From Cheilinus undulatus (lineage: Eukaryota; Chordata; Actinopteri; Labriformes; Labridae): 64,000 nt of DNA. Below, one piece after another: positions 23,001-36,200 of this stretch. Location: positions 24,367,667 through 24,431,666 of the forward strand of contig NC_054884.1 of NCBI RefSeq assembly GCF_018320785.1, in the 5' to 3' direction. Below the pieces are notes generated by a model. It searched no databases and was not told the DNA's origin. It worked only from the letters and a program-made list of their open reading frames with translations. Both the position numbers and the translations under genes were made by a program. How positions within the stretch are numbered: the first letter of the stretch is position 1; each line of letters begins with the position of its first letter.

Positions 23001-23909
23001 GCTTCTCAAGCAGTGACAGTCTGCACCTGTTTTCACTGCCTCCTCCAATGACCCGCATCCAGAAAGAAACATCATGTCCATCTCTGTTTGTTTCTCGTTG
23101 TGATGTTTTTTTAATCTCTCTGGGAATGGGGAATTTGTTGGTGTGTTTGTGCTAAAAGTCTGTGTTTGTATGGGCACATGGTGAACACATCTGCGATATT
23201 CATTACTCCAGAAGCAGAGGCTACAGATGGAAAATATGATTCAGAAGGATGATGATGGCTCTTTGACTCGGCAGGGAGACGACCAAAAAGAGAAAAAGGG
23301 AGAAAGAGGAAAAGAAAGATGAAGCATGATGGTCCCGGCGGAAGGAGATGTTTTTGTATTTCACTATCTAGCTAATCTTTTTCTTTAGAATCTGCAGAAA
23401 TGAAGTCCAAAAAGCACACATCAAGCCTTTTACTCTCACTAGGGATTAACTTAGTCGCCAGTTTTCTCGCTCCAAAGATTTTGGAAAACTCAGGCAGCAA
23501 ATATGCATGTATATCTATGTGCATGTGCATGTTGCTCATGAGTGTTGGGGCTCGTTGAGTGGTGAGTATAAACGATGTGTCTGGGAAACCTGCAACCAGA
23601 CGTCAACACACATACACTCACATCCTTCCATCCAGCTGGGTTTCTTGCTAGGAGATATGCAGCCTAGCTCATCGCCAGACAGACGGGTAAAATATGGCCC
23701 CTGCTCCTGCCTTACACACATACAATGACACACACACTCAAACAAATACAATCCACATTAGGAATTTCTGCAGAGCTGTCTGTATGTTCTCCACTCTCTA
23801 CAGCCTTTTCTCTGATGCTTTTTTGAACAATTTTTTTAAAGCTGTGTTGGTTTGGATTGTAAGGTGAAAAGGAGACAAGGAAACAAGGAGGAGGAATAAG
23901 GAGACATTC
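20080..23909. other. Spacer between psme4 and the thrombospondin gene (head to head)
   Basis: Should hold the psme4 5' UTR and promoter and, near its right end, the thrombospondin promoter. TTCCAG before GAAAACAG just upstream of the psme4 ATG could be a splice acceptor, so a 5' UTR exon further away is possible. No TATA box or CpG-dense stretch stands out. 20730-22500 is very AT-rich. Confidence 0.45.
20584..20720 (+). repeat. Direct repeat flanking psme4 exon 1, arm 2
   Basis: Partner of 19672-19800, about 910 bases downstream on the plus strand. Exon 1 and the likely promoter of psme4 lie between the arms. Confidence 0.8.
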
Positions 23910-24004
23910 CATCACAGCACCGACCTGTGGAGTTGCAGCAGGGACGAGCCAACCAGTCGGGATTTTTAATTGCAGAGAAAAGCAGAGCAGCGAGGAGCAC
24001 ACAG
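23910..24004 (+). other. Candidate 5' UTR exon of the thrombospondin gene
   Basis: Purine-rich, relatively GC-rich sequence ending CACACAG followed by donor GTATGC at 24005. The next acceptor is GTGAACAG at 24141, two bases before the start ATG. The left limit is a guess. Confidence 0.4.
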
Positions 24005-24143
24005 GTATGCAAGGTTAATTCCCTCATCATCTTCTTCTTCTTTTATCTCCTCTGCTGCAGTCCTGCTTGTGTTGTGCGCTGGTGTATCAGTATAGCTGCC
24101 ATACTTCATGGTGACTGCATATGTGATTTATGTGTGAACAGGA

Positions 24144-24207
24144 ATGAGTCCGCTGAGAGGTTTCCCCCTGATTCTGATTTTCTTCCATGTAGCAGCTGTA
24201 CGTGCAG
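24144..24207 (+). CDS. thbs1: Thrombospondin coding exon 1: signal peptide
   Basis: ATG at 24144 just after acceptor GTGAACAG. It codes [20 protein letters not shown] and Ala: a short basic start, a hydrophobic core and a plausible cleavage after Val-Arg-Ala. Donor GTACAA in phase 1. Confidence 0.8.
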
Positions 24208-27200
24208 GTACAAAACATCTATACTGAACAGCTACATCAAAAATACATGAACAAGTTCAACTTATTTGTTGTATTTTCTCCATTATTGATGAGGACATAT
24301 ACAGCAGTGTTAATTTTGCAGCTATTTTAAATTTTAATCTTATTTTTATGGATAAAATGTTTGTTAGTTGAAGTCACATTTTAGTCTGGTTTAACTCCAT
24401 AGGAAGTCCTTACGTTTCAGTCTATACTTTTAGTCAGAAGATTGATTCTCTTTGCCTTAATCTACAAAATCGTTATTGTGTGTTATCTGCATGCTACTAA
24501 ACTCACTTTTTTGTCATCCAAGATCTACTTTTAGCTGGTTTTAGTCTCGTCTTTTCCTGGAAAAAAAGTTTTTTACTAACATTTTTAGTCATAGATTTAG
24601 CTGACAAAATTAACACTGATATACAGACCAAAAAAATCTGGCAGAGAAAATGTAAACTTTTGCTTTCGCTCCAGGTGAGGATGGTGTAAAGGTGGAAAAT
24701 GTGTCGTCACAAATCTGTCGTCATCCGTGTGAAGAGCTGGTGGGTTTGCTCACTGAGATCCACGGCCTGAGGATCATAACCAACAACCTGCTGGAAGACC
24801 TGGACAGAGTAGTAAGGCATATGTTTAATCTGCATGATGGTAACTGTTTTTCATAAATTTAACACAGTAAGCAAGTGCATTTTTCTTATTGATAGTCAAA
24901 AACACCTAATCTCTGTCATACTATGAAATATTCAACACTTTAAAAGTGTAGCTTAGATAGAGTGCGGATCAATATAGACACTATTAAAGTGTTAACATCA
25001 AGTCTACATGAGTTCATTTAACACTGTCAATTTTGCTGTGTATTTTTAAGTTAGGATCATATTTTACTGTACAACTTCTTGGTACACAGCAAATTGGACA
25101 GTGTATCTGTAACTCTATAAGAGTAAAGTTTACATTGTTTTTGGTGTGAAGTGTCTGGTGTTGTTTTATCACTGAACACTGGAGTTAAAATATCAACACT
25201 GATATAGTGTTAAATTTCAAACTCCACAGGTGTAAAAATCTACTCTTTCACGGGCATTATTTAACTCTGCCCCTAGTAACAGCAACACTTGAATGATTTA
25301 CAGGCGCAACACTCACAGAGGACAAATGAACTCTGATAGAGTGTGCTTCTGGCACCTACTGGGGTAAAATGTACTGCATCAAAGGTAATATTTAGCACCA
25401 AAATAGATTTAAATCTAACCTTTGAAAATCTGTGGCAAGGTGGGTCTCCTCTGGCAAGAACAAAACAGAGTCAACCTCATGGCAAGCCAGTGCATACTGA
25501 TGAAAAATATGCACTCTGCATTCCTTAGGAACAGCAAAAGCCACAGACAGTCGATAACGTCACTCATGGCGCAACTTTATCTCACATAAAACAACAACAA
25601 TCCACTCTAAACATGAGCAAAATAACACAGGCAGGGATTTCTGTCCAACAGGCAACATCCAAACACAACTTAAAAACAATTGAAATTGCAGTGGACAAAG
25701 ATTAGATCAGTTGACTCTTTACAAAGTTGGCCTAAATTGGGGGATCAACAATGCCAAATAACTCCAACACTGAAGACCATTTCACTCAGAATTGAGTTAA
25801 AAATTACACTTTCGGAGTTAAAATCAACTCTAAAATGTTAAGTTTTAAGTAGAAGTAAAAGTACTAATTTCAAAATGTGCTCCAAAAAGTAATTTGAGTA
25901 AATAAAATCAGTTACTTTCCACCCCTTGCAGGAGGTGACCCAAAAATGCCAGAGCATTCAGAGACAAAAGGGGAGTGTTGACAGGTTTGGGATTAGCAAA
26001 AAACAAGTAAAGAGCCAAACTAGATTATAATGTTTTTTTTAAGTTCAATCAAACGAAAGCTACCCCTGCTTTTATCACTTTAAGATGAGTTTTTAGCATG
26101 AATTTCTAGCTTTTAAGTTCTGACATAGAAACCATGAAAGCTGTGCACATCCACTCCCATGGCCTGTGGGAGTGAATGTTTACAGCTTATATCTGAAATC
26201 TGCCTTGCATTAAGGAGTAAATAAAAAGGTTTGCGTAGTTTAATAAGTCAGCATATGGACATTTACTGCATTCGGGTGAGAAAATAAAGAGAATCAGCTG
26301 TTTTTCTGATTTTATGACAAAGTAATGTTGTTCATTTAATCCGGGAAAAAGCACTGTTTCTCAATCAACAAGGTAATTAAGAAAACCCTCAAGTGAATAC
26401 AATATGCTTCTACACTGACATTTGGAGGGTTTTTTGTAAATATTAGAAACGAATAAAGAGTGTTCATTTCTTCATAAGAAAGCTGCCTCAATAGGCACTT
26501 TATGTCGTATTCACTGGGTGAGAATTTATTATGAAATCTGTCTCCTTCCAGTGCAAATGGAACAAGTGGTGGAATAAATTTTTTGGCAGGAGGCTCTGTG
26601 GTTTGTGGTCGATGTCCTGGTAATTCGGGGGAAAAACACAAACAAAAAGCAAACCATCAGTGTTAAATTGTTGCCAGTGGATCAACTCAACCACTCCAGT
26701 CTAATTTGACAGACCTCTGTATAAATCAAGCTTTTCTGACGATGAATTGAATGTTTTTTTCTATTGCTACTCTCCCAGTCTAAAGAAAATGAGGAGATGC
26801 GTCTCTCTTTGGCTGAGCTGAGCAGCAACAGCAGCAGCTGGAGCAACAGCAGCCGCAGCGGCCATGGTGATTGGCACAGAGATGGCCGTGGTAATGACAG
26901 CGGAGGAGGGGACATTGATGGCTATGACCCTGATGTAGACAGAGACGGGGAGGCGTGGTGTATACAGGATGGACGCGTGTACGAACAGGGGGAGGACTGG
27001 GAGGTGGACAGCTGCACCTTCTGTACCTGCCAGGTCAGTTTAAATATCTTATGCAGCTAAAATCTGAAATATTGAAGGCAGAATAATGCCTTGCAGGTGT
27101 TTGATTAAGTTTGAAATCTATCATAAATAGAGAGCAGAGTTTAAATGACCTGCATAATCTTCATAACATGGTACATCTTGACTTTATTACCTCCATTCTT

Positions 27201-30200
27201 ATTAGATTTCCTGTTTTGTTTGCAGTGCAGAGCAGTTTTTAACTTTTGTCTTAAGTCCAAGGCAAATCTCAAGTACTCCTGTGATCAAAGCCTAGCTCCG
27301 ATCCAAGTCCCTTTTTTGTTTATTTATTAAAAATCCATTTCCTCTCTGGACTTGGATCTGATTTCTGCAAGACTATGATTTCTTGAGCATTGACTCTGTT
27401 GTTGACAAGCTCAACCATAAGTTTTCTTTTAATTTCTAAGCTTCTTTTAAAAATCCTGGAAATAAAATCCACAAATATCTTTCTTCTGTTGTAGTTCAAC
27501 TTTAGAGGAAGGGTTCAACAGTTTGTGGAAATTCATTTGGTTGCTTCCTTGCCGATAGTTAGATTAAAAAATCAATTCCACTTTCAGATATGAGAGTTGA
27601 ATCGATCTCCTCATCTCACTCTTGGCAAGAAATCAAATAAGCATATTTTTCCAAAATGTGAAACTGTTTCATTGCAATTTATTAACTTGTTAGTGAGATA
27701 CTAAAGTTTGGCTTGAGCCTAGTGTGGTTTCATTAAATTCCAAAGCTGCCATTGTTAGTTTATATTTCATGCTCGCTTTGTCCTCCTCTCTGCGTCTGTT
27801 TCTCTTTATGAAGCGTCATTAGTTTTAGTCAAGGATGGATTGAAGGAGTAGCCAAACTTATTATGAGTCATGACAGCAAAAATACATCTGCAAGACTGGG
27901 TGAAACATCAGGCTCAGCCTGACGTAGTTTGACAAATGCATGTGCTAATTTCTAGTTTTGTTTCGCCACTTTTTGTAGGGTGGAAAGGTGGTGTGTCAGC
28001 TGATGTCCTGTCCTCCCGTTTCCTGTATCAATCCGTCTTTTATCGAAGGAGAGTGCTGTCCAGTGTGTTTAAGTAAGTTTGGTTTGTCTGTTGTATAAAT
28101 GTGAATCCAATAAGAGGAGTGGAAATAACAGGGTTACTCATGATTCAGTGTGTTACGATATGATACTATACAGAGAAAGCTCTACATTACCGTTCTATTT
28201 TTTAAGCCAAGTTCTGAGTTCGGTGTAGGTCTAGAATGATGCAGCAGTTTTCAACAGCACAGTTGTTCCAGAATGTTTACACCAGTATTGGATTAGGACT
28301 CAGTATCAGCTAGCATGTAACGCTCTGGTATCAAAATCGGTCTCAGTCTTTATCTACAGGCCCAATCGAGTTTCATTTCTTATTATTTGCAGATTTCGAA
28401 TGATATTTAAATATTTATGCACATATATTATTATTTTAGTCAATATGTATGTACATAGAAAACATTCGGTTGCCAGTGCCTTAATCACCCTGCAGTTACA
28501 CACGTGTCCACTAGGGGGCCTTCCAACAATACTTTACAGATTGCAATGAAGAAATAATGAGTTATTCAAACACAGCCAGCTGCAACAGAGGTCTTTCACA
28601 GGTATTTTAGCACTGTTGGTCAACAATAAAAATGTTCCACTTACAGCAGTTATAAAATGAAAGACATTATAAAACAGAGAAGGTTTTAAACAGTATTGAT
28701 AATATTTTGTCCCTATATGTTGTTAGCCAAAAAACAAAAAGCCATCCAAATTTTGTAGATCAAAAGCAGAGTGCGTTTTGTTGACTATATTCCCAGCCGT
28801 GGAGAAAACTCTCCAACTTGATGGAGATAAACAGGTAACAATGTGTCAGCTGGGATAGGACGGGGAACTTGGACGGGGACAACACTTGAACCGCGCTGCC
28901 CACAACGGTACCCTGCTGTCGTGGGCAGCGCGGACTCAGTCTCATACATCACTCTAGGATGCATCCTCCATGTACGTCCCCGTTGTTGTGCTTCCTTCCT
29001 CCTTGAATAGTGACTTTAGCTTTCGAATATTAATGAGTTTTTAAAGACATTCATTACAACAGCACTAATATGTTTGCTATGGTATGACATGATACAGTAC
29101 GCTAGATACGATCCAATATGATACAGTATGATACGATACAGTAAGGTTTGATATGGTACAGTGCCATACGATACAACACAGTACGATATGATGTGATAGA
29201 GAAAGCTGTACATTACTATTCCTTTGTTGAGCCATGTTCTGAGTTCACTGTAGGTCTAGAATAATGTAGCAGTTTTCAGCAGCACTGTTGGTCCACAATA
29301 TTTACACAACTATTAGATTGGTACTGGGTATCTGCAGATACCTAATGCTCTGGTATTGGAAAGAAAATATGGTATTGGAACATCTCTATTTATGAAACAA
29401 TATGTACAATATGGTACGCCATTATAGAATGAGTGCAGTATTTTGAAAATCAAAACACTGATATCTAGCACCAGTCATTCTATGATTGTATCACACTGTT
29501 TGGGACAATGACATATCGCTGTATTCATATTTTGTTCCACCCCTATGATACATAATATGAGTATTAAACAGATATAAATGAAATGTTTTAACGATGTGTT
29601 CTCTGTCTAAAGATAATGAAACTGGCTGGTCTCCTTGGTCTGAGTGGACGCACTGCTCTGCTACTTGTGGACGTGGAGGTCAACAAAGAGGCCGATCCTG
29701 CAACAGCATCATGCCTTCCTGCTCTGGCCCATCAGTCCAAACCCGCAGCTGCATGCTGACAAAGTGTGACCGCAAGGGTAGGAGGGACATCACTCTGCAC
29801 GCCTGATGTCATGGTTTAATTTATTGTAGTGATTGATTTTGCACAGCTGCTCCAAGGGAATGATCGAATTCTCCTCTCAGAGCAAAAATATGGAACTTCA
29901 GATGAATGGATTCTTGAGATTATGATCATAATTGGAAACATGTTGTAGTTCTGTAGATGGATACACAGTGTGGAGCTGGGGCTGTGATGGTGGTCCGTGT
30001 TGGAGTCTTTTCCAGGCTACAAGACAAAAAATACTGGACGGTTCTGAAAAATTCTGTTTGTTTTGTGTGCAAGGTCGTACTAATGGAAACTGGGGACTTT
30101 GGTCTCCTTGGTCTGCTTGCACAACCACATGTGGAGACGGAAACATCACACGAGTTCGTCTCTGCAACAATCCTCCGCCACAGAAAGGGGGAAGAGGGTG

Positions 30201-33200
30201 CACGGGCAGTGCCAGGGAGACACAGTCCTGCAACAACACACTCTGTCCTGGTAAATTTATGATGACAGATACGCAAATGGACTGTAATGTAGTATTTAAC
30301 TGGCATGCAAGCAAGTGATGTATTTGTGTGTAGTTGCAGGAGGTTGGACCAGCTGGACTGAGTGGTCTCTATGCTCAATAACATGCGGCGGTGGCCTTAA
30401 AAGTCGCCAGAGGGAGTGCTCGAACCCTGCCCCTCAGAACGGAGGGAAAGCTTGTGCTGGAGACACTACAGACTATGAAGCATGTAACAGACAACCCTGT
30501 CCTATAGGTAAACCTTTTCCTCAACACAACCTCAAGCTAGAAGTACATCTTAGCTATGTTTGCATATATTATTCTATAAGGAGTCATGCATGCAAGAAAA
30601 ACCTAAATTTTAAAACAATAATGAATAAAAAAAAAATCCCCTGCAGTGTTACACTGCAGGGGATTTTTTACACTGTTACACTGTTACACTTTTACATTTA
30701 AAGTAGCCTAGAGTAGAAAAGAGGAATTATCCATTAGGTTCCTATGAGGATAAAGGAAACTTTGTATTCAAAATTGAATTGATTTTGGGCCCCGATTCGA
30801 ATCTGGCCTGAGGCTCTTTACCACATGTCTCTTCCCTGCTCTCGTCCCCGTTTCCGACCCTATCCACTGTCCTCCTCTAACAAATAAAGGCACAAAAAGG
30901 CACAAAATAAATCTTAAAAGAAAATTTCAACTGATTTCTTATTTTAATGTGCTTTCAGATATTTGTCTGCAGTCAAATCCATGTTTTCCTGGAGTGAAGT
31001 GCACATCATATGAGGATGGATCTTGGGAATGTGGACACTGTCCGCTGGGTTTAAGGGGAAATGGGACTCACTGTGAAGATGAGAATGAGGTAATGTGGGT
31101 ATCCATCAGAAACAGTGTTGATTTTTGTCCCATAATGCTTGTTGTAGTTGGTGTTACCTACCCCTCTGTGATCTGTAGACTCAGTGGACTTTGGTCCACT
31201 TAGAAATATGCTCAAAACTCTGTCATGGTACTCCTAGAATGACTTAAAATGTATTTTTCAAATATTTTTGCTTCACAGAGGATATACCCTGCCAATTGTG
31301 TCAACTGAATGTTGTTTTCAGAGGTGGAAAGAGACCAAGGCTATTGTACACTGATAAAAGTACAGTTACCGAGTTAAATTTACTTTAGTAGAAGTAAAAG
31401 TAGTGGTCTATCAATTTAAGGGGATTTATTAACCAAAGTGCACTGATAGGGAAAAAAAGCTTGAGATTGTTGGGATTTTTACTAAATGAATGCACTGATT
31501 ATGGACTTCGATTAATCATGAATAAATTAACTCTGACAGCCATGGTAAATAACTATTTTCAACACCTGGCCTTACCAAGGTTCTTAGACTTTGTGCCAAT
31601 TTAAACTTCAGCTGTCCTTCTGCTTTCCTCTCCCTCTTTCAGGGCGGAGAGGGTTTTCTTCATGGCTGGGATTATAGTTAACAAAATAATGCTCAGTCCT
31701 TAAGCTCTTCAGAAAATGTGGTTTGCCTTGTGTTTTTGGCTAACAACAAAATAATACCAATACTGTTTGAAATATTTTCTGTTTTCTGATGTAATTTATG
31801 TTATTACCATGTTATTATGTTGTTACGACCCGGCTCATGGGGAAAAAAAGGGAAGTAATAAAACCAGATTGGTGAAACCAAAAGTTATTTAATTGCAAAA
31901 GAGGTAACATTCTTTTACAAAATGTGGAAAACAGGAGGTAACTGAAAGGACCGGTGGATGCTGATCCTATAAGAGAATATAAAGGGGGGACTATAACTAA
32001 AGTTTCACAGCTAGCTTACTTGTTTGTGAAAATAAATAAAATAAAACCTAACTGCATACTCTATCAATCCAAATCTAACATCAAAAAGGAACAGCACCCC
32101 TAAATCCCAGTGAGACTGAACAATAAAAGCAATCCTGAGATGTGTGTGTGTGTGTGTAAACTAAACTAAACTAAATTCCTGGCCCAATCTTAAGTGAACA
32201 AGTATCATAAACAATCACAAGTTCTAAATAAGAACATTTTACTAAGATAACCAACTATAGTTAACAAGACACACTCAAGTTCTAGTTAGAACAATTCAAA
32301 GTTAACATTAGTTGCTACCTGGACAAAAGGCACTGGGGCAAGCTGATTCTGAAGCAAGCTGCTACAGACTGGTGTTTCAGGGAGCCTTTGTAGCTGCAGG
32401 TCCTCTCTGATTGGCTAATTGCTTCAGCTCAGCTGCACATCAATCGAGCTTCTCAGCTGGCAGCACAGGTGGATGACATTACCTGAAAACCAGAGGAAAC
32501 ACCCCCACATACACACACAGAACAATCCACAGAGGTTAATCTCACACATAGGAGAGGGGATGCGGCTGGCGCCGTAACATTAATGAAAATTAACATTACA
32601 TTTTTTGCTCATTATTTCTTCATTGCAGATTTTAATGCATGTACATACATATCTATTAAAATAAGAAAATCTGTACATAAATATTCACATATAATTCAAA
32701 ATCTCCAAATAATAACAATTTAAATTTGATTAGGACTGTAGATAAAGATTGACAGCCCTAGACCAATCAACATCATTCAGGGAGAAAGAGCTGGTGGCTA
32801 CAGGCGGGATTTAGTATAACTGTGAGCTGGCTGCCAGTTTAGCGACAAGCTTGGCTGTTGGTGCAACTGCAGATTTGATCAGAACGGGACAACATTAATT
32901 TACTGAAATAAGAGCAAAGAACTGCACTGAAAGCTCAACTGGTAGTGAACAAAGATAGAGGCCACCTGTTGTACTTGCATTATGTACTCGCATGTGCCCT
33001 CTGTGTTGTATGTCTTGTTGCTTTGATTGACCCATAATAAAAGCTTTCAAAGCTTCTATCCTTCTCAAACACAATGGGTGGTCCCCCAGATGGATGTAAG
33101 ACATATCCCATGCAACTGATATGAAGCAGCTTATCTGGCATGTCAGGTTTTTCCTCCTAATGCAAAAAACCTTGTCATGCTGGGATTTTTAGTTAAAAAT

Positions 33201-36200
33201 ATATAACATGTATATTTGCATGGAGATAAATTTGGTTCACACATTCATGTCTCCCTTGAGATGAATTCCATCACCAAGACAAAGTTTGTATGTTCTGTAC
33301 TCTGGTTTACGACACAATAGCTGCCAAACAAATGATTTTCCCATCAACCTTCCCTGAACTTTGTATTTACTTCCAATCATTAAATGTTAGAGTGCACATC
33401 ATTAAACTAACATGTTGAAAAGTGCAAACATTAAACCTGGTAAACGACAGTTTGCTAGTTTTGTCAATGGAAGCATGTCAGAAAGCCTTAACAGTGAAAA
33501 CAGTCTCACAAGGAGCTTGCATACCTCCAAAGTCTTAATTTTATCTTCTCTGCCTTTTTCCCACAACATCTATGACATGCACTATAACTCTCAAGTTGGG
33601 AGGAAACTTCCAGATCCAAAAAGTTTGTCTTTGATTCTCCCCCCGATGACTTTAGCACTTCATAGAGGCAGTAAGAGCTGATTGTTCACCTTATTTGACA
33701 TTTCAAACCTCTGATAGAAGGAAATGTTATGGGTATCAACTGTCTTTTATTCTTTTTAAATTTCTAGTGTTAGTTAAGCTATAGAAAATAATGTGGGTTA
33801 TTTTTCTGTTCCTGCAGTGTGAGGTGGAGGGTGTATGTGTGACAGAGTGTGTAAACACAGACCCCGGGTTCTACTGTATGCCCTGTCCTCCTCGTTATAA
33901 AGGCACCCAGCCGTACGGCCTCGGACTACAGGAGGCCCACAAAATTAAGCAGGTTTGTCTCTTTCCTTTTGGATATACATTTCTTTTGTCTGAACTACTG
34001 AACTACAGTCCTTAATCACAAATATGATCTGTCTGTAGGTGTGTGAACCATATAACCCCTGCAAAGACAAATCACACACCTGCCACAGGTTTGCTGATTG
34101 CGAGTACTTGGGCCTGGCGTCTGAGGTTTTGTACAAGTGTGTTTGCGCTGTCGGGTTCGCAGGTGACGGCTTCCTGTGCGGCGAAGACTCAGATCTGGAC
34201 GGATGGCCCAACAAGAAGCTGATCTGCAAGGAGAATGCAACATATCACTGTCAAGAGGTAAAACCCCAATTCCAAAAAAGTTTGGACGTTGTGTAAAATG
34301 TAAATAAAAACAGAATGCAATGATTTGCAAATCTCATAAACCCATGTTTTATTCACAATAGAACATAAAAAACAGATCAGATGTTAAAACAGAGACATAT
34401 TCCATTTCATGAAAGATATTAGTTCATCTTGAATTTAATGGCAGCATCATCTGACTTCACTAAAGTTGGTTCTGATTGGCCGCAGGATAATTGCCCAATG
34501 CTGCCAAACTCCGGGCAGGAAGACTTCGATAAGGATGGACAGGGGGACGCCTGTGATCCTGATGATGACAACGACGACATTAGAGACGAGAGGGTAAGAC
34601 TGCTGCCCAAACACAGAGCCATACAATGACTAAAAAGAGAAGGACTTTCAAATTCTCAGTATGTGTGCTTCTGTGAACAAATGTGCGCGTCTGTGATAGG
34701 ACAACTGCCCGCTGGTATACAACCCTCGGCAGTTTGACTCTGACAGAGACGGGATAGGAGACCGCTGTGATAACTGCCCGTTTGAAAGCAACCCACTGCA
34801 GACAGACACTGATGGGAACGGAGAGGGGGACGCCTGCAGCATCGACATCGACGGAGACGGTAGGAGCTGCTCACTAAACTGGGACTAAAATATGCAGCTA
34901 CTTACACAGTTATATCAGTCTTTTATGGAAAACCATAAATTCAGCATGCAATGAGACTTTTTTAATATGTTCCACAAGCAAGAATATGCCATGCTATCTT
35001 ATAAAAGATAACTTTATTTGAAGTTGAAATTAATAAACCTCTGAGAAGGCCTGCTTATATATATCTCTCTCTAAGCTTGAACAGATGTTTGGAGGATTTT
35101 GATTTGAATGTTAAATGGTGGAGAAATATTGAGAAGCAGTTTTCCATTAATGTTTATGGCTTCTGATCAGAGGAAGAGTTTCAGGATATTTCCGATTTAA
35201 CGTGGTCTATACTTGGAGAAACTCAAACATATACCAAAGCACGTAATCTTAGCTCTGTGCTGCACAATGCTGAACATTTCATTGCAATTTAAGCATGTAT
35301 TGCAATACAAGCAATACATGCATCACAAAATCCTGGATTAATCACAAGGAATAATATTTCTGGGTTATTATTTCATGCTTTTACAACATCTTGGTTTGGA
35401 CAAATTAAGCTTAAGATAAATATCAGCTACCCTTAGAATAATTGTTACCAATTTTGAAGTATATAAAATCCCCTAGGATTTGTTTTGTATTTAGGGTCAA
35501 ACATCAGTATTGTGTAAGTGGGATACGCTCCAGTCCCCCTGAAAAGGATAAGCAGTGTAGAAAATGGATGGAAGTATTGTGTATAAAATGAAGAACACCT
35601 GGTAGACATAGAAACTGTAGTTTATAGCTAACAGGGGTACAAATTTAAAGCCAGAATCTCCTTCCAACACAAAAAACAGCATGGGTCTCAATATCTGGTA
35701 ATACAAATTAAAAAATCAACTGCATTTCTACCAGCTTTTTCCACTACAGAACACAAAAACTTCAAATAAACTTTAATTAATTGAGTATTTTTGTTTAGTT
35801 AATATTAAGCGATCTTTGCTGTAATTTCAATGATTTTGAGAGTTTGGGGTTGCTGTAGAAGCTACAGGGATTTTCAAAAAATATATAAATTCCACAACAT
35901 ATTTTCCTTCCTCACATTTTCTGAATTACGAAACATCTGGGGGACTGATGGGAGATAGTGGTTGGTCTGATGTGGCCCTCAGGCAAACAGTTGATGATCA
36001 CTGCTGTATGAGGTATATGAAGAGGGATTTTACCCTCCCTGATCTGCTCAGGAAATGATCAGGGCTGTCCTGATTTGAAATCATAGATATTGAGCTTGTT
36101 CCATCTCTGATCAGAAATCCATTTGTGTGGGGGGAACACTGAGGACAGGCACGCATGACCTTTGTGGACCGTAGTGTCGAACGAAATTAATTATGACGCA

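Larger units (their letters stand above)
28073..29612. other. Thrombospondin intron 4
   Basis: Holds a ~200-bp direct repeat (28147-28345 and 29184-29380) and a degenerate GATAC-rich array between the arms. Confidence 0.6.
30508..30958. other. Thrombospondin intron 7
   Basis: Contains a near-perfect 19-bp-arm hairpin (30631-30669) and a SINE-like copy (30779-30920). Confidence 0.6.

Noticed and set aside
23507..24030. Cys-rich open frames before the thrombospondin start as a possible N-terminal domain
   Set aside because: No laminin-G-like sequence, and not in phase with the signal-peptide exon.
26336..26641. 101-codon minus-strand frame in thrombospondin intron 2
   Set aside because: No domain, no splice support and no similarity to known families.
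29085..29205. Possible CRISPR-like array (GATAC words)
   Set aside because: No conserved repeat of 20-40 bases and no equal spacers; a degenerate short-period repeat in an intron.
30631..30669. Hairpin followed by T-run as a bacterial-type terminator
   Set aside because: The context is a vertebrate intron; the T-run belongs to the palindrome arm.
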